From Gemmatimonadetes bacterium T265 (lineage in GTDB: Bacteria > Gemmatimonadota > Gemmatimonadetes > Gemmatimonadales > Gemmatimonadaceae), in NCBI GenBank assembly GCA_019973575.1, contig BPUI01000001.1, forward strand, positions 2,740,342 to 2,804,341: a stretch of 64,000 bases of DNA, written 5' to 3'. The position numbers were made by a program, and so were the translations under genes. Below the pieces are notes generated by a model. It saw only the letters and a list, made by a program, of their open reading frames with translations. It was not told the origin of the DNA and searched no databases. This document shows positions 53,551 to 61,172 of this stretch, in pieces; the stretch's first letter is position 1, and every line of letters starts with the position of its first letter.

Positions 53551-54876
53551 ATGACTGACACGCTCGACCCGTCGCTCCTGTGTTGGGTGGAGAGCGCCCA
53601 CGACCCCGCGACCGACTTCCCGATCCAGAACCTGCCGTTCGGCGTGTTCCGCCGCGCCGGGAGCGACGACGCGCCGCGCGTGGGGGTGGCGATCGGCGAC
53701 CAAGTGCTCGACCTCGCCGCGTCCGTCGACGCGGGCGTGCTCGCCGGCATGGCCGGCACGCCGCTCGACGCGGCCTGTCGCGCCCCGGCGTTGAACGCGC
53801 TGATGGGGATGGGGCGAGCGGCGGCGACGGCGCTGCGCGAGCAGGTCAGCCTCGCGCTCCGCGCGGGGGGCACGCCGTCGCGCTACGGCCGCGAACGCGC
53901 GGCGCGGGTGCTCGTGCCGCAGGCGGAAGCGGAGCTGTTCGTGCCCGCGGTGGTGGGCGACTACACGGACTTCTACGCGTCGGTGCACCACGCGACCAAC
54001 GTCGGGCGGATGTTCCGGCCGGACCAGCCGCTGATGCCTAACTACAAGTGGGTGCCGATCGGGTACCACGGGCGAGCGTCGAGTCTCGTGCCGAGCGGGA
54101 CGCCGGTGCGGCGGCCGGCGGGGCAGCGCAAGGGGCCGGACGACGCTGCGCCGACGGTGGGGCCGACGCGGATGCTCGACTACGAGCTCGAGGTCGGCGC
54201 GTTCGTCGGCGAGGGGAATCCGTTAGGCGTACCGGTCCCGCTCGCGGCGGCGGCGGCGCACGTGTTCGGGCTCTGCCTCGTGAACGACTGGTCGGCGCGC
54301 GACGTGCAGGCCTGGGAGTACCAACCGCTCGGCCCGTTCCTCGGCAAGAGCTTCGCGACGACGGTCTCTCCGTGGGTGGTCACGCTCGACGCGCTCGCGC
54401 CGTTCCGGACGCCCGCGGCGGCGCGACCGCCGGGCGATCCGGCACCGCTGCCGTACCTGTCCGACGCCGAGGACCAAGCGCGCGGGGGCTTCGACATCAC
54501 GGTCGATGCGTGGATTCGGACGGCACGGATGCGGGAGGAAGGAACGGAGGCCGTGCGCGTATCGCGCGGGGCGTTCTGCGAGTTGTACTGGACGTTCGGG
54601 CAGATGCTCGCGCACCACACGGTGAACGGGTGCAACCTGCGGCCGGGCGATCTCCTCGCGAGCGGGACGGTGTCAACGGCGGAGCGCGACGGACTCGGGT
54701 GCCTGCTCGAACTGACACGGCGAGGAGCGGAGCCGCTGACGTTGCCGAACGGCGAGCGGCGCGCGTTTCTCGAGGACGGCGACGAGGTGATCCTGCGCGG
54801 CCGTTGCGAGCGGGAAGGAGAGAGGGGGATCGGCTTCGGAGAATGCCGGGGAATCGTGTCGTTCGGGACTGACTAG
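53551..54876 (+). CDS. fahA: Fumarylacetoacetase
   Basis: The 441-residue hydrolase catalyses the last step of tyrosine catabolism, splitting fumarylacetoacetate to fumarate and acetoacetate. It has an N-terminal SH3-like domain (IQNLPFGVFRRAG) and the FAH fold with DYTDFYASVHHATNVG, YHGRASSLVPSG, LDYELEVGAFVGEGN (metal-binding glutamates), NDWSARDVQAWEYQPLGPFL and NGCNLRPGDLLASGT. It is full length. Pterin carbinolamine dehydratase lies 1.6 kb downstream on the same strand. Confidence 0.95.
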   Translation: MTDTLDPSLLCWVESAHDPATDFPIQNLPFGVFRRAGSDDAPRVGVAIGDQVLDLAASVDAGVLAGMAGTPLDAACRAPALNALMGMGRAAATALREQVSLALRAGGTPSRYGRERAARVLVPQAEAELFVPAVVGDYTDFYASVHHATNVGRMFRPDQPLMPNYKWVPIGYHGRASSLVPSGTPVRRPAGQRKGPDDAAPTVGPTRMLDYELEVGAFVGEGNPLGVPVPLAAAAAHVFGLCLVNDWSARDVQAWEYQPLGPFLGKSFATTVSPWVVTLDALAPFRTPAAARPPGDPAPLPYLSDAEDQARGGFDITVDAWIRTARMREEGTEAVRVSRGAFCELYWTFGQMLAHHTVNGCNLRPGDLLASGTVSTAERDGLGCLLELTRRGAEPLTLPNGERRAFLEDGDEVILRGRCEREGERGIGFGECRGIVSFGTD

Positions 54877-55197
54877 CGGGGCGGATAGAGCGACGGGTGG
54901 AGCGTGGGTGGGAAGGCGTCCCAGGTGGGCGCACGCGGGGAAGTCGTTGGGGCGGTTCCGGATCGGGCGGCGCAGAGGAACCAAGGCGGAGTCACGGGGC
55001 GGGTACGGGGCCTGGCTGGAGAACAAGGGTCGGACCGCCTGCCCCAGCCGTGCCCGACCGGCCGCAGCGGTCGCCCTGCGGTTCGCGCGCCGTAGGTCTT
55101 GCCCCGCCCTGGCCGGCACCGCCCCAACGACCTGCCCGCGAGCGCCCACCTGGCGCGATCTCCCGCCCACGCTCCACCCGTCGCTCTATCCGCCCCG
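54877..55197. repeat. 320-bp inverted-repeat element after fahA
   Basis: The left arm (54877-54961, starting CGGGGCGGATAGAGCGACGG) is matched imperfectly by the reverse complement of 55111-55197. The outermost ~35 bp agree at all but one position and GTCGTTGGGGCGGT is also shared. The element starts at the base after the fahA stop. The ~150 bp between the arms hold no convincing gene. It looks like a small palindromic mobile unit or a large RNA hairpin. Confidence 0.75.
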
Positions 55198-55279
55198 AAC
55201 CACCCGCGCCCAAACGGGTGAATGGCACCCCATCTGCGCTACCCGCCGCAGCAACGTTCACCCCCGCCCAGGACCTCCG

Positions 55280-55759
55280 ATGGCGAACTCCGACCAGAAC
55301 ACGAGCGGCAGCGGCCGCGACAAGTACCGCGACAACGATGACGAGCGGGGGGTGACCGGCCCCGATTCGCGCGACTCGACGAAGAGCGATTCGAAGTTCG
55401 AAGCGCGGGGCGACGCGCGGGAGAACGTCGGCAACAACGCGCGCGGGACCGCCGCGAATCCCGAGACGAGCCGGGACAACGCGCAGCACGACGTCCAGCG
55501 CGGGAACGAACGCACGCGCAACACGAACGAGGCGGTCGACGACTTCGACATGGACCTCAAGCACGACAACCAGCGCGGCAAGGAGCCGCACGGGATGGAG
55601 GAGCTGGCCCGCGAGACCCGGTCGGGGATGTTCGGCGCGCCGGGTGCGCACGGCGACACAGGGCACGCGGGCGTGCAACACTCGCGCAAGGGGCAGGCGG
55701 AAAGCCCGGCCGAGCGAACGCACAACGAGCCGCCGAAGCACAAGCAAGGGCATCGTTAG
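55280..55759 (+). CDS. Very hydrophilic, probably disordered protein
   Basis: The 159-residue protein is rich in D, N, R, E, G and H with almost no hydrophobic residues: MANSDQNTSGSGRDKYRDND, DARENVGNNARGTAANPETS, DDFDMDLKHDNQRGKEPH and HNEPPKHKQGHR. Such composition recalls desiccation- or stress-related hydrophilins. AGGA precedes ATG 55280. No domain or repeat is recognised. Confidence 0.65.
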   Translation: MANSDQNTSGSGRDKYRDNDDERGVTGPDSRDSTKSDSKFEARGDARENVGNNARGTAANPETSRDNAQHDVQRGNERTRNTNEAVDDFDMDLKHDNQRGKEPHGMEELARETRSGMFGAPGAHGDTGHAGVQHSRKGQAESPAERTHNEPPKHKQGHR

Positions 55760-55806
55760 CGCCCGGGGCGTCCCGGGTTCGCACTCTGGCGGACCGCGGG
55801 GTAGGC

Positions 55807-56442
55807 GTGGCATTTTCGCGTATGCGCTCCCCGCGGTCGGGCTCTCTCGTCACGACTGTGGTAGTCGGCGTTGCGCTTTCTCCCCCTGTTGCGGCGACCC
55901 GAGTCGGCGCACAGCGCGCGCCTGAGACCGGCCCCGCGCCGCTCGCGCCCGGGACGGTCTTTCGCTTCAGAGGGCGGGACCTCGCGCGTGGCGTCGAGAC
56001 CCGCCTCCCCGTAACGCTCGTCGAACGGCGAGGAGATACGCTCGTCTTTCGCCAGCGTGACGGTGGGCTCGGGCTGGTCCCGCTCGACCGGATTACCGAC
56101 CTGGAGGTCGCGCGAGGACGGCGACGACGGTCGGACGGGGCGTGGCGTGGAGCGCGAATCGGGGGCGTCGCCCTCGGTGTACATACAATCCTCGCGACGT
56201 CATTCGCCTTCATCCAAGATCGCGGTCGTCCGCCAGGCGATTGCGACCTCCTCTGCATCTCGAACTCGGCCGCGATCGGCATTGCCGGGACGTTCCTCAC
56301 CGGAGTTGCGGCCGGAACCGGGGCCACGATCGGCGCGCTGGCACCGGGCACGCGGTGGACGCGGGTCGACGTGTCGGCGGTTCGCGTCGGCATCGCCCCA
56401 ATCCCAATCGGCGCAACCGTCGCGCTCGGCTTCCGATTCTGA
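55807..56442 (+). CDS. Exported hypothetical protein
   Basis: The 211-residue protein has a signal segment (LVTTVVVGVALSPPVAATRV), then a small beta domain (GTVFRFRGRDLARG, DTLVFRQRDGGLGLVPLDRI, LEVARGRRRRSDGAWRGARI). A glycine-rich hydrophobic stretch (IGIAGTFLTGVAAGTGATIG) and a final strand, VRVGIAPIPIGATVALGFRF, follow. The end could insert in the outer membrane. GTG 55807 or ATG 55822 is the start. Confidence 0.65.
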   Translation: MAFSRMRSPRSGSLVTTVVVGVALSPPVAATRVGAQRAPETGPAPLAPGTVFRFRGRDLARGVETRLPVTLVERRGDTLVFRQRDGGLGLVPLDRITDLEVARGRRRRSDGAWRGARIGGVALGVHTILATSFAFIQDRGRPPGDCDLLCISNSAAIGIAGTFLTGVAAGTGATIGALAPGTRWTRVDVSAVRVGIAPIPIGATVALGFRF

Positions 56443-56484
56443 CGCGCTCGGCCGATCGGGCCGAGGCCGCTACTTTCCTCCGCC

Positions 56485-56775
56485 ATGCACCCCGATCGGC
56501 TCACCGACATCCCGATCCACCGCGCACTCGGCCAGCTCCCCGGCTGGGCCCGCAAGGGCGACGAGCTCGTGAAGAACTACCCGTTCCCGAACTTCGCGGC
56601 GGGCGTCGCGTTCGTGAACCGCGTCGCGCGGGTGGCGGAGGCGGCGAATCACCACCCGGACCTCGACCTGCGGTACGCGAAGGTGGTCTGCCATCTCACC
56701 ACGCACAGCGCGGGCGGGATCACGCAGAAGGACCTCGACATGGCCGGTGCGATCGAACGTGTCGCGGGCAGTTGA
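56485..56775 (+). CDS. phhB: Pterin-4a-carbinolamine dehydratase
   Basis: The 96-residue protein carries the family core: GDELVKNYPFPNFAAGVAFV, EAANHHPDLDLRYAKV (the catalytic His-His-Pro) and CHLTTHSAGGITQKDLDMA. It dehydrates the 4a-hydroxypterin formed by aromatic amino-acid hydroxylases, allowing cofactor recycling. With fahA nearby this points to a phenylalanine/tyrosine degradation pathway, although no hydroxylase gene is in the window. Confidence 0.92.
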   Translation: MHPDRLTDIPIHRALGQLPGWARKGDELVKNYPFPNFAAGVAFVNRVARVAEAANHHPDLDLRYAKVVCHLTTHSAGGITQKDLDMAGAIERVAGS

Positions 56776-56804
56776 CGCGCCGCCGACGGGTCGCTGTTGA
56801 CGCA

Positions 56805-56834
56805 CAAAGGGCGGCCCCGTAGGGCCGCCCTTTG
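56805..56834. terminator. Bidirectional terminator
   Basis: CAAAGGGCGGCCC (56805-56817) and GGGCCGCCCTTTG (56822-56834) form a perfect 13-bp stem around CGTA, with A and T runs at the stem base on both strands. It lies between the convergent phhB and BI-1 genes and serves both. Confidence 0.92.
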
Positions 56835-56854
56835 TTACTGCCGAGTCGCTCGAA

Positions 56855-57535
56855 TCAGTTGCGACGGCCGCCGCCGAGGAGGCGGAGGATGAAGAGGAAC
56901 ATGTTCAGCAGGTCGAGATAGATCTGCACGGCCGCGATGACGTAGTCGTCCGGGCCGTAGACGTTGCGCAGGCGCCAGGTGTCGAAGACGAGTAGCCCGC
57001 TGAAGAGCAGCGTGCCGACGCCCGCGATCCAGAGCCCGGCCGCGGCGCTCGGGAAGATGAAGGTGAGGAGCGATGCGCCGATCAGCACCCACAGCCCCGT
57101 GATGAGGAACGAGCCCCAGGCGGAGAAGTCGCGGCGGCTGACGAAGGCGTAGCCCGTGAGCACGGCGAACGTGCTGCCGGTGAGGAGGGCCGCCTGCGAC
57201 GTGACGCCGGGCGCGTTGCGCTCCATCAGCATCAGGAACGGCGCGAGGAACACGCCCTCCGCGAACGTGAACGCGAAGGTCAGCGCGATGTTCACCGGGA
57301 AGCGGTCCCGCAAGGCCTGCGCGGCCATGAGCGGGACGAACGTCGCGATGAACATGATGAAGGGATGCTGCCAGGCGAAGCCGAGCAGCGCGGGCTGCGT
57401 CTGCGCGAACGCGACGCCGAGCATCGTGACGAGGATGCTCGCGAAGACGAGGGAATACGTGCGGCGGACCAGCGTCGCGCGCTCGGCGCCCGTGCGGACG
57501 GGAGCGGCGGATGCGTAGAGCCGAGAGACACCCAT
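56855..57535 (-). CDS. Bax inhibitor-1/YccA family membrane protein
   Basis: The 226-residue protein has seven hydrophobic segments, including TYSLVFASILVTMLGVAFA, FAFTFAEGVFLAPFLML and GVGTLLFSGLLVFDTWRL, and the C-terminal DDYVIAAVQIYLDLLNMFLF. Bacterial members act as calcium/proton leak channels or modulate FtsH; the acidic pair near the C terminus is conserved. ATG 57535. Confidence 0.92.
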   Translation of the reverse strand: MGVSRLYASAAPVRTGAERATLVRRTYSLVFASILVTMLGVAFAQTQPALLGFAWQHPFIMFIATFVPLMAAQALRDRFPVNIALTFAFTFAEGVFLAPFLMLMERNAPGVTSQAALLTGSTFAVLTGYAFVSRRDFSAWGSFLITGLWVLIGASLLTFIFPSAAAGLWIAGVGTLLFSGLLVFDTWRLRNVYGPDDYVIAAVQIYLDLLNMFLFILRLLGGGRRN

Positions 57536-57613
57536 GCGGCGAAACTCCGAGTAGAAAGGACGGGGGATAATACCCGGAGTCGCGCGGAGCGTGCCAACAA
57601 GAAGCCGCGCGTC

Positions 57614-58450
57614 CTACGACGCCCGGCGCAGGTCGACGCTGCCGTTGACGGTGCGGAGCCGGACGTGCCGCGAGCCGTCGCCGATCGTGGCGCGCAGCCG
57701 CCGCGGGTCGATGCGGCCGCTGATCGTGACGGGGAACTCGGTCCCGACGCGCCCGTTGACGGTCGACAGCTCGACCTCGGCGCCGAGCGTGGCGGGCATC
57801 TCGACGGTGACCGAGCCGTTGACGGTGGTGAACTCGAGGTCGCGCGCGTCGCCGGTGTTCAGCATGCGCGCCCACACCGAGCCGTTGACGGTGCGCGCGC
57901 TCACCGGCCCGCCGCCGGTCTCGGCGCGCACGCTGCCGTTGACCGTGTTGGCGACGACGTCGGCGGTCGCGCCGCGCACGTCGAGGCCGCCGTTGACGGT
58001 CGCGAGGTCGAGCTTCACCCCGCGCGGCACGCGCACGGTGAACTCGACGCTGACCCACCCGTCGCGGTGGTTGCCGTCCCAGTCGCCCGAATGGCGCTCG
58101 CCGTGGTAGCCGCGTTCGTCGCAGGTGGTGTTCGCGCCCCAGAGTGCGCAGATGACCATGCCCTGGCCGTCGTCGGCCTTCTGCGCGACGAAGCGCACGT
58201 CCTGCGGGTTGGCGTCCCCGCGCGTCGTACGGTCGGCGGTGATGACGACCTGGTCGCCGGACGCCGACTCGACGTGGATCGGTCCGCTGAGATTCTTCAC
58301 GTACAACCAGCGGCCGGCAGGGACGCGCCCGTCCCAGGTAAAGGCGTTGTGCTCGACGCGGCCCGGCCCGTCGGGCTGTGCGGCAAGGAGGGACGGAACC
58401 ACGAGCGCGAGAGCGAGCAGGCCGTGGCGCGTTGGGACGGAGCGTGACAT
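57614..58450 (-). CDS. Exported DUF4097 beta-helix protein (TVNG repeats)
   Basis: The 278-residue protein has a signal peptide (HGLLALALVVPSLLAAQ) and a right-handed beta-helix domain whose turns repeat TVNG about seven times (for example ANTVNGSVRAETGGG, ARTVNGSVWARM, LRTVNGSVDLRRAS). DUF4097 proteins are exported or membrane-associated with unknown function. It is last in the ECF operon and 10 bp after the other DUF4097 gene. Confidence 0.85.
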   Translation of the reverse strand: MSRSVPTRHGLLALALVVPSLLAAQPDGPGRVEHNAFTWDGRVPAGRWLYVKNLSGPIHVESASGDQVVITADRTTRGDANPQDVRFVAQKADDGQGMVICALWGANTTCDERGYHGERHSGDWDGNHRDGWVSVEFTVRVPRGVKLDLATVNGGLDVRGATADVVANTVNGSVRAETGGGPVSARTVNGSVWARMLNTGDARDLEFTTVNGSVTVEMPATLGAEVELSTVNGRVGTEFPVTISGRIDPRRLRATIGDGSRHVRLRTVNGSVDLRRAS

Positions 58451-58460
58451 GGGCGGGGCC

Positions 58461-59705
58461 TCAGCGAGGGGAGTTGGTCGCGCGGGCGATGACGATCGTG
58501 CCGCTAAAGCTTTGCGCCGTGATCCGCGCGCCGCCGCCGCCGATCGTGAACTCCATGCGGCGCGCGTGGCGGAGCGCGGTCTCGTCGGTGCCGCGCGCGC
58601 TGGGCTGGAGGGTGAGCGGAATGCTGGTGTCGATGGAGCCGCTGAACGTCTGCAGGCTGAGCGCGGCGCCCGCGTCCGGCGGGAGGGTGAGGCGCACCTC
58701 GCCCGACTGCGAGTCGAGGTCGTAGCGGCCGTCGCGCGCGACGGTCCCGTCGTACGAGACGTCACCGCTCACGGTGCGCGCGCGCAGGCGGCCGAGTCGG
58801 GCGCCGCGCAGCTCGACGTTGCCGCTGACGGTGTTGACGTCGGCGTCCCCACGCACGCCGACCACCCGCAGGTCGCCCGAGACGCTGTGGGCGTGCAGGT
58901 CGCCGTCGAACGTGTCGGCGTGCACGGAGCCGCTGACGCTCGTCGCGGACAAGCGCCGGGTCGCTTCCTGTACGTCGATGTCCCCGCTCACGGTTTCGGC
59001 GTCGAGCTCGCCGCGCACGCCGCGCACGCGCACGTCGCCGGAAATCGAGTTCGCCGTCACGCGCGTTCCGACGGGGACGACGACGTCGAGTTGCTGGTCG
59101 CCGGCGGAGCGGCCGCGCGCGCGGACGGTGTAGACGCGCACGCTCCCGCCGTTCGGTCCGTCGGTGTGTTCGAACCGGAACGGGAGCCGGTCGCTGCGGC
59201 CGCGGACGCGGACTTCGGCGCGGTCCCACGCGGTCACGGTGACCGGCCCACTGACGAGGGAGAGGTCGACGGCACCGCCGCGGGTGAAGGCGACGGTGGT
59301 GTCGAGTCGCGTCGGCCCGTGCAGGTCGCGCGGGTCGGGCTCGTAGTCCGGGCCGAAGTTGACGCTGCCGGCCGCGCGACGGATCTCGTCGGCCGCGCCG
59401 CGCATGCCGGCGGCCACGCTCTCGCCCACAGCGCGGCCCAGATCGCGGCCGAAGGTCCGGAAGCTGGAGGCGTCTTCGTCCGCGCTGCTGTCGCACGCGT
59501 TGCCACACGCGGCCCGGAGTCGCGCGATCTGCGCCCGAATCGAATCGCGCCGGGCGAGCGCACGTCGCCGCGCGTCCGCGCGCCTCGCCGCGTCGTCGGT
59601 CGGCGTCGTGTCGACCACGGCGGCGACGTCGACGGGCGAGCGGGCGGTGGGTGCGGGCACGCCGGCGAGCAGTGCCAGCGTGGTGGTGAGCACGGAGACA
59701 GACAT
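58461..59705 (-). CDS. Exported DUF4097 beta-helix protein (VSGD repeats)
   Basis: The 414-residue protein has a signal peptide, a charged helical region with two cysteines (RAACGNACDSS, about 65-75), then a beta-helix whose turns carry SGD/SGS: NSISGDVRVRG, ETVSGDIDVQEATR, HSVSGDLRVVG, RTVSGDVSYDG. It is distinct from the TVNG protein but has the same fold. It lies directly after the anti-sigma gene. Confidence 0.85.
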   Translation of the reverse strand: MSVSVLTTTLALLAGVPAPTARSPVDVAAVVDTTPTDDAARRADARRRALARRDSIRAQIARLRAACGNACDSSADEDASSFRTFGRDLGRAVGESVAAGMRGAADEIRRAAGSVNFGPDYEPDPRDLHGPTRLDTTVAFTRGGAVDLSLVSGPVTVTAWDRAEVRVRGRSDRLPFRFEHTDGPNGGSVRVYTVRARGRSAGDQQLDVVVPVGTRVTANSISGDVRVRGVRGELDAETVSGDIDVQEATRRLSATSVSGSVHADTFDGDLHAHSVSGDLRVVGVRGDADVNTVSGNVELRGARLGRLRARTVSGDVSYDGTVARDGRYDLDSQSGEVRLTLPPDAGAALSLQTFSGSIDTSIPLTLQPSARGTDETALRHARRMEFTIGGGGARITAQSFSGTIVIARATNSPR

Positions 59706-59708
59706 GGC

Positions 59709-60545
59709 TCAGGTGTGCGGCAGGAGTGCGGCAGTGCGCAGGAGATCGACCTTCTGCCCCAAGGCGCGGGTCAGCTGCTCGCCGAGGAAGGGGCTGTGGG
59801 GGTCGCGCGCGAGGGCGGCTCGACTCGCCGCGATCGCGGCGTCGATGATGCGGAGATTGCGCGCGAGCACGTCGACGGTCGCGGAATCGAGTTCGCCGGG
59901 GCGTTGGGCTACGACGGCGCGGAGTTCGGCGATCTCGCGGTCGTAATCGGCCGCACCCGGCACGGTGGCGTCGACCGAACGGGACGCGGTCCGGACGACG
60001 CCCCGGCTGCGCGGTTCGGCGTCGGTGCCGTCGGCGAGCGAGGACGCGGGTGCCGGCTCGGTCGGGCGCGGATTGGCCCGGCGCGGGTCGGCGACCGCGG
60101 GCGCGGGGACGTCGGGTCCGGGGGCACGCGGACCTGCGACGACCGCCGCGCGCGCGGGGGCGCCGGTGCTTGCCGCGATTGTCGGCGCAGGAGCGCGGCG
60201 CATGGCGAGGTACGTCGCGCCAGAACTCAGTGTCGCGAGCGCCACGGCGGCCGCGGCGAGCCCGTGTCGCCGGACCACCCGTGGTGCTCGCACCGTCGGC
60301 GGCGCGTGGAAGGCAAGCACGCGCGCGCCCGTCGGCTCGCCGGCGACGGGCGGGGAAGGGTCAACGACTCGACGCTCGGTCGGCGCGGCGTCAGGGCGTA
60401 CATCGAGGCGCGCCGCGATGCCGGGCCAGAGGTCGCGCGACGGCCGCAGCGGGGGCAGCGCTTCGACCCGTGCGATGAGTGCGCGGAGCTCGTCGTCCGG
60501 CAGGTCGTCGGCGGGCGGGAGGTGGTCGGGATTCGGGTGCGTCAT
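59709..60545 (-). CDS. Putative anti-sigma factor
   Basis: The 278-residue protein has an N-terminal cytoplasmic part (DLPDDELRALIARVEALPPL, SRDLWPGIAARLDV), one transmembrane helix (HGLAAAAVALATLSSGATYL, about 95-115), a proline/alanine-rich linker and a C-terminal helical domain (EIAELRAVVAQRPGELDSAT). It lacks the HxxxCxxC zinc motif of classical anti-sigma domains. Assignment rests on its ATGA overlap with the ECF sigma gene and its topology. Confidence 0.75.
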   Translation of the reverse strand: MTHPNPDHLPPADDLPDDELRALIARVEALPPLRPSRDLWPGIAARLDVRPDAAPTERRVVDPSPPVAGEPTGARVLAFHAPPTVRAPRVVRRHGLAAAAVALATLSSGATYLAMRRAPAPTIAASTGAPARAAVVAGPRAPGPDVPAPAVADPRRANPRPTEPAPASSLADGTDAEPRSRGVVRTASRSVDATVPGAADYDREIAELRAVVAQRPGELDSATVDVLARNLRIIDAAIAASRAALARDPHSPFLGEQLTRALGQKVDLLRTAALLPHT

Positions 60546-61102
60546 GCCTGCAGTGCCTCGCGAAGCAGAAGGCGGGCGCGGTGCAACTGGGCCTTGCTGC
60601 CGCCGGCCGTGATACCGAGGAGGGTGCCGATCTCCTCGTGTTTGTAGCCCTCCACGTCGTGAAGGACGAACACGCGCCGCGCGCCGGGCGGCAGCGTGGC
60701 GATCGCGCGTTCGAGGTCCATGCGGTCGCCGGGCGCGGCGGCGCGCGTGGGCGTGCGCTCGCCCGCGTCGCCGTCGTCGTCCGGCGCGAAGTGGCGGCGT
60801 CGACGGCCGTCGGCTTCGCGCTGGTTGAGCACGACGTTGACGGCGAGGCGATGCAACCAGGTCGCGAAACTACTCTCGCCGCGGAAGAGGGCGAGTTTTT
60901 CCCACGCGCGGACGAAGACGTCCTGCGTGAGTTCCTCGGCGAGCGCGCGGTCGGCGGTCATGCGCGCGCACAGGGTGAACACGCGGTCGACGTGGTCGCG
61001 GTACAGCCGCTCGAACGCCCGCCGGTCGCCGGCCGCCGCGCGCGCGGGGTCGCCGGGGCCGTCGAGGAGCGTTCGGGTGGGTGGTGCGTCCAGGGCTGTC
61101 AC
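60542..61102 (-). CDS. ECF-family RNA polymerase sigma factor
   Basis: The 186-residue protein has sigma region 2 (DRRAFERLYRDHVDRVFTLC, LAEELTQDVFVRAWEKLALF, SSFATWLHRLAVNVV) and region 4 (LPPGARRVFVLHDVEGYKHE, EIGTLLGITAGGSKAQLHRA). It would direct transcription of envelope genes, probably including its own operon. GTG 61102 was chosen because region 2 starts about 30 residues later and earlier codons are not protein-like. Confidence 0.92.
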   Translation of the reverse strand: MTALDAPPTRTLLDGPGDPARAAAGDRRAFERLYRDHVDRVFTLCARMTADRALAEELTQDVFVRAWEKLALFRGESSFATWLHRLAVNVVLNQREADGRRRRHFAPDDDGDAGERTPTRAAAPGDRMDLERAIATLPPGARRVFVLHDVEGYKHEEIGTLLGITAGGSKAQLHRARLLLREALQA

Positions 61103-61172
61103 CGGCTGCGACGTGAGAGGAATCCGCGCACGAGGTAAGACGGGGCTGGCACCGGGAAGGTTTGAACTACGG

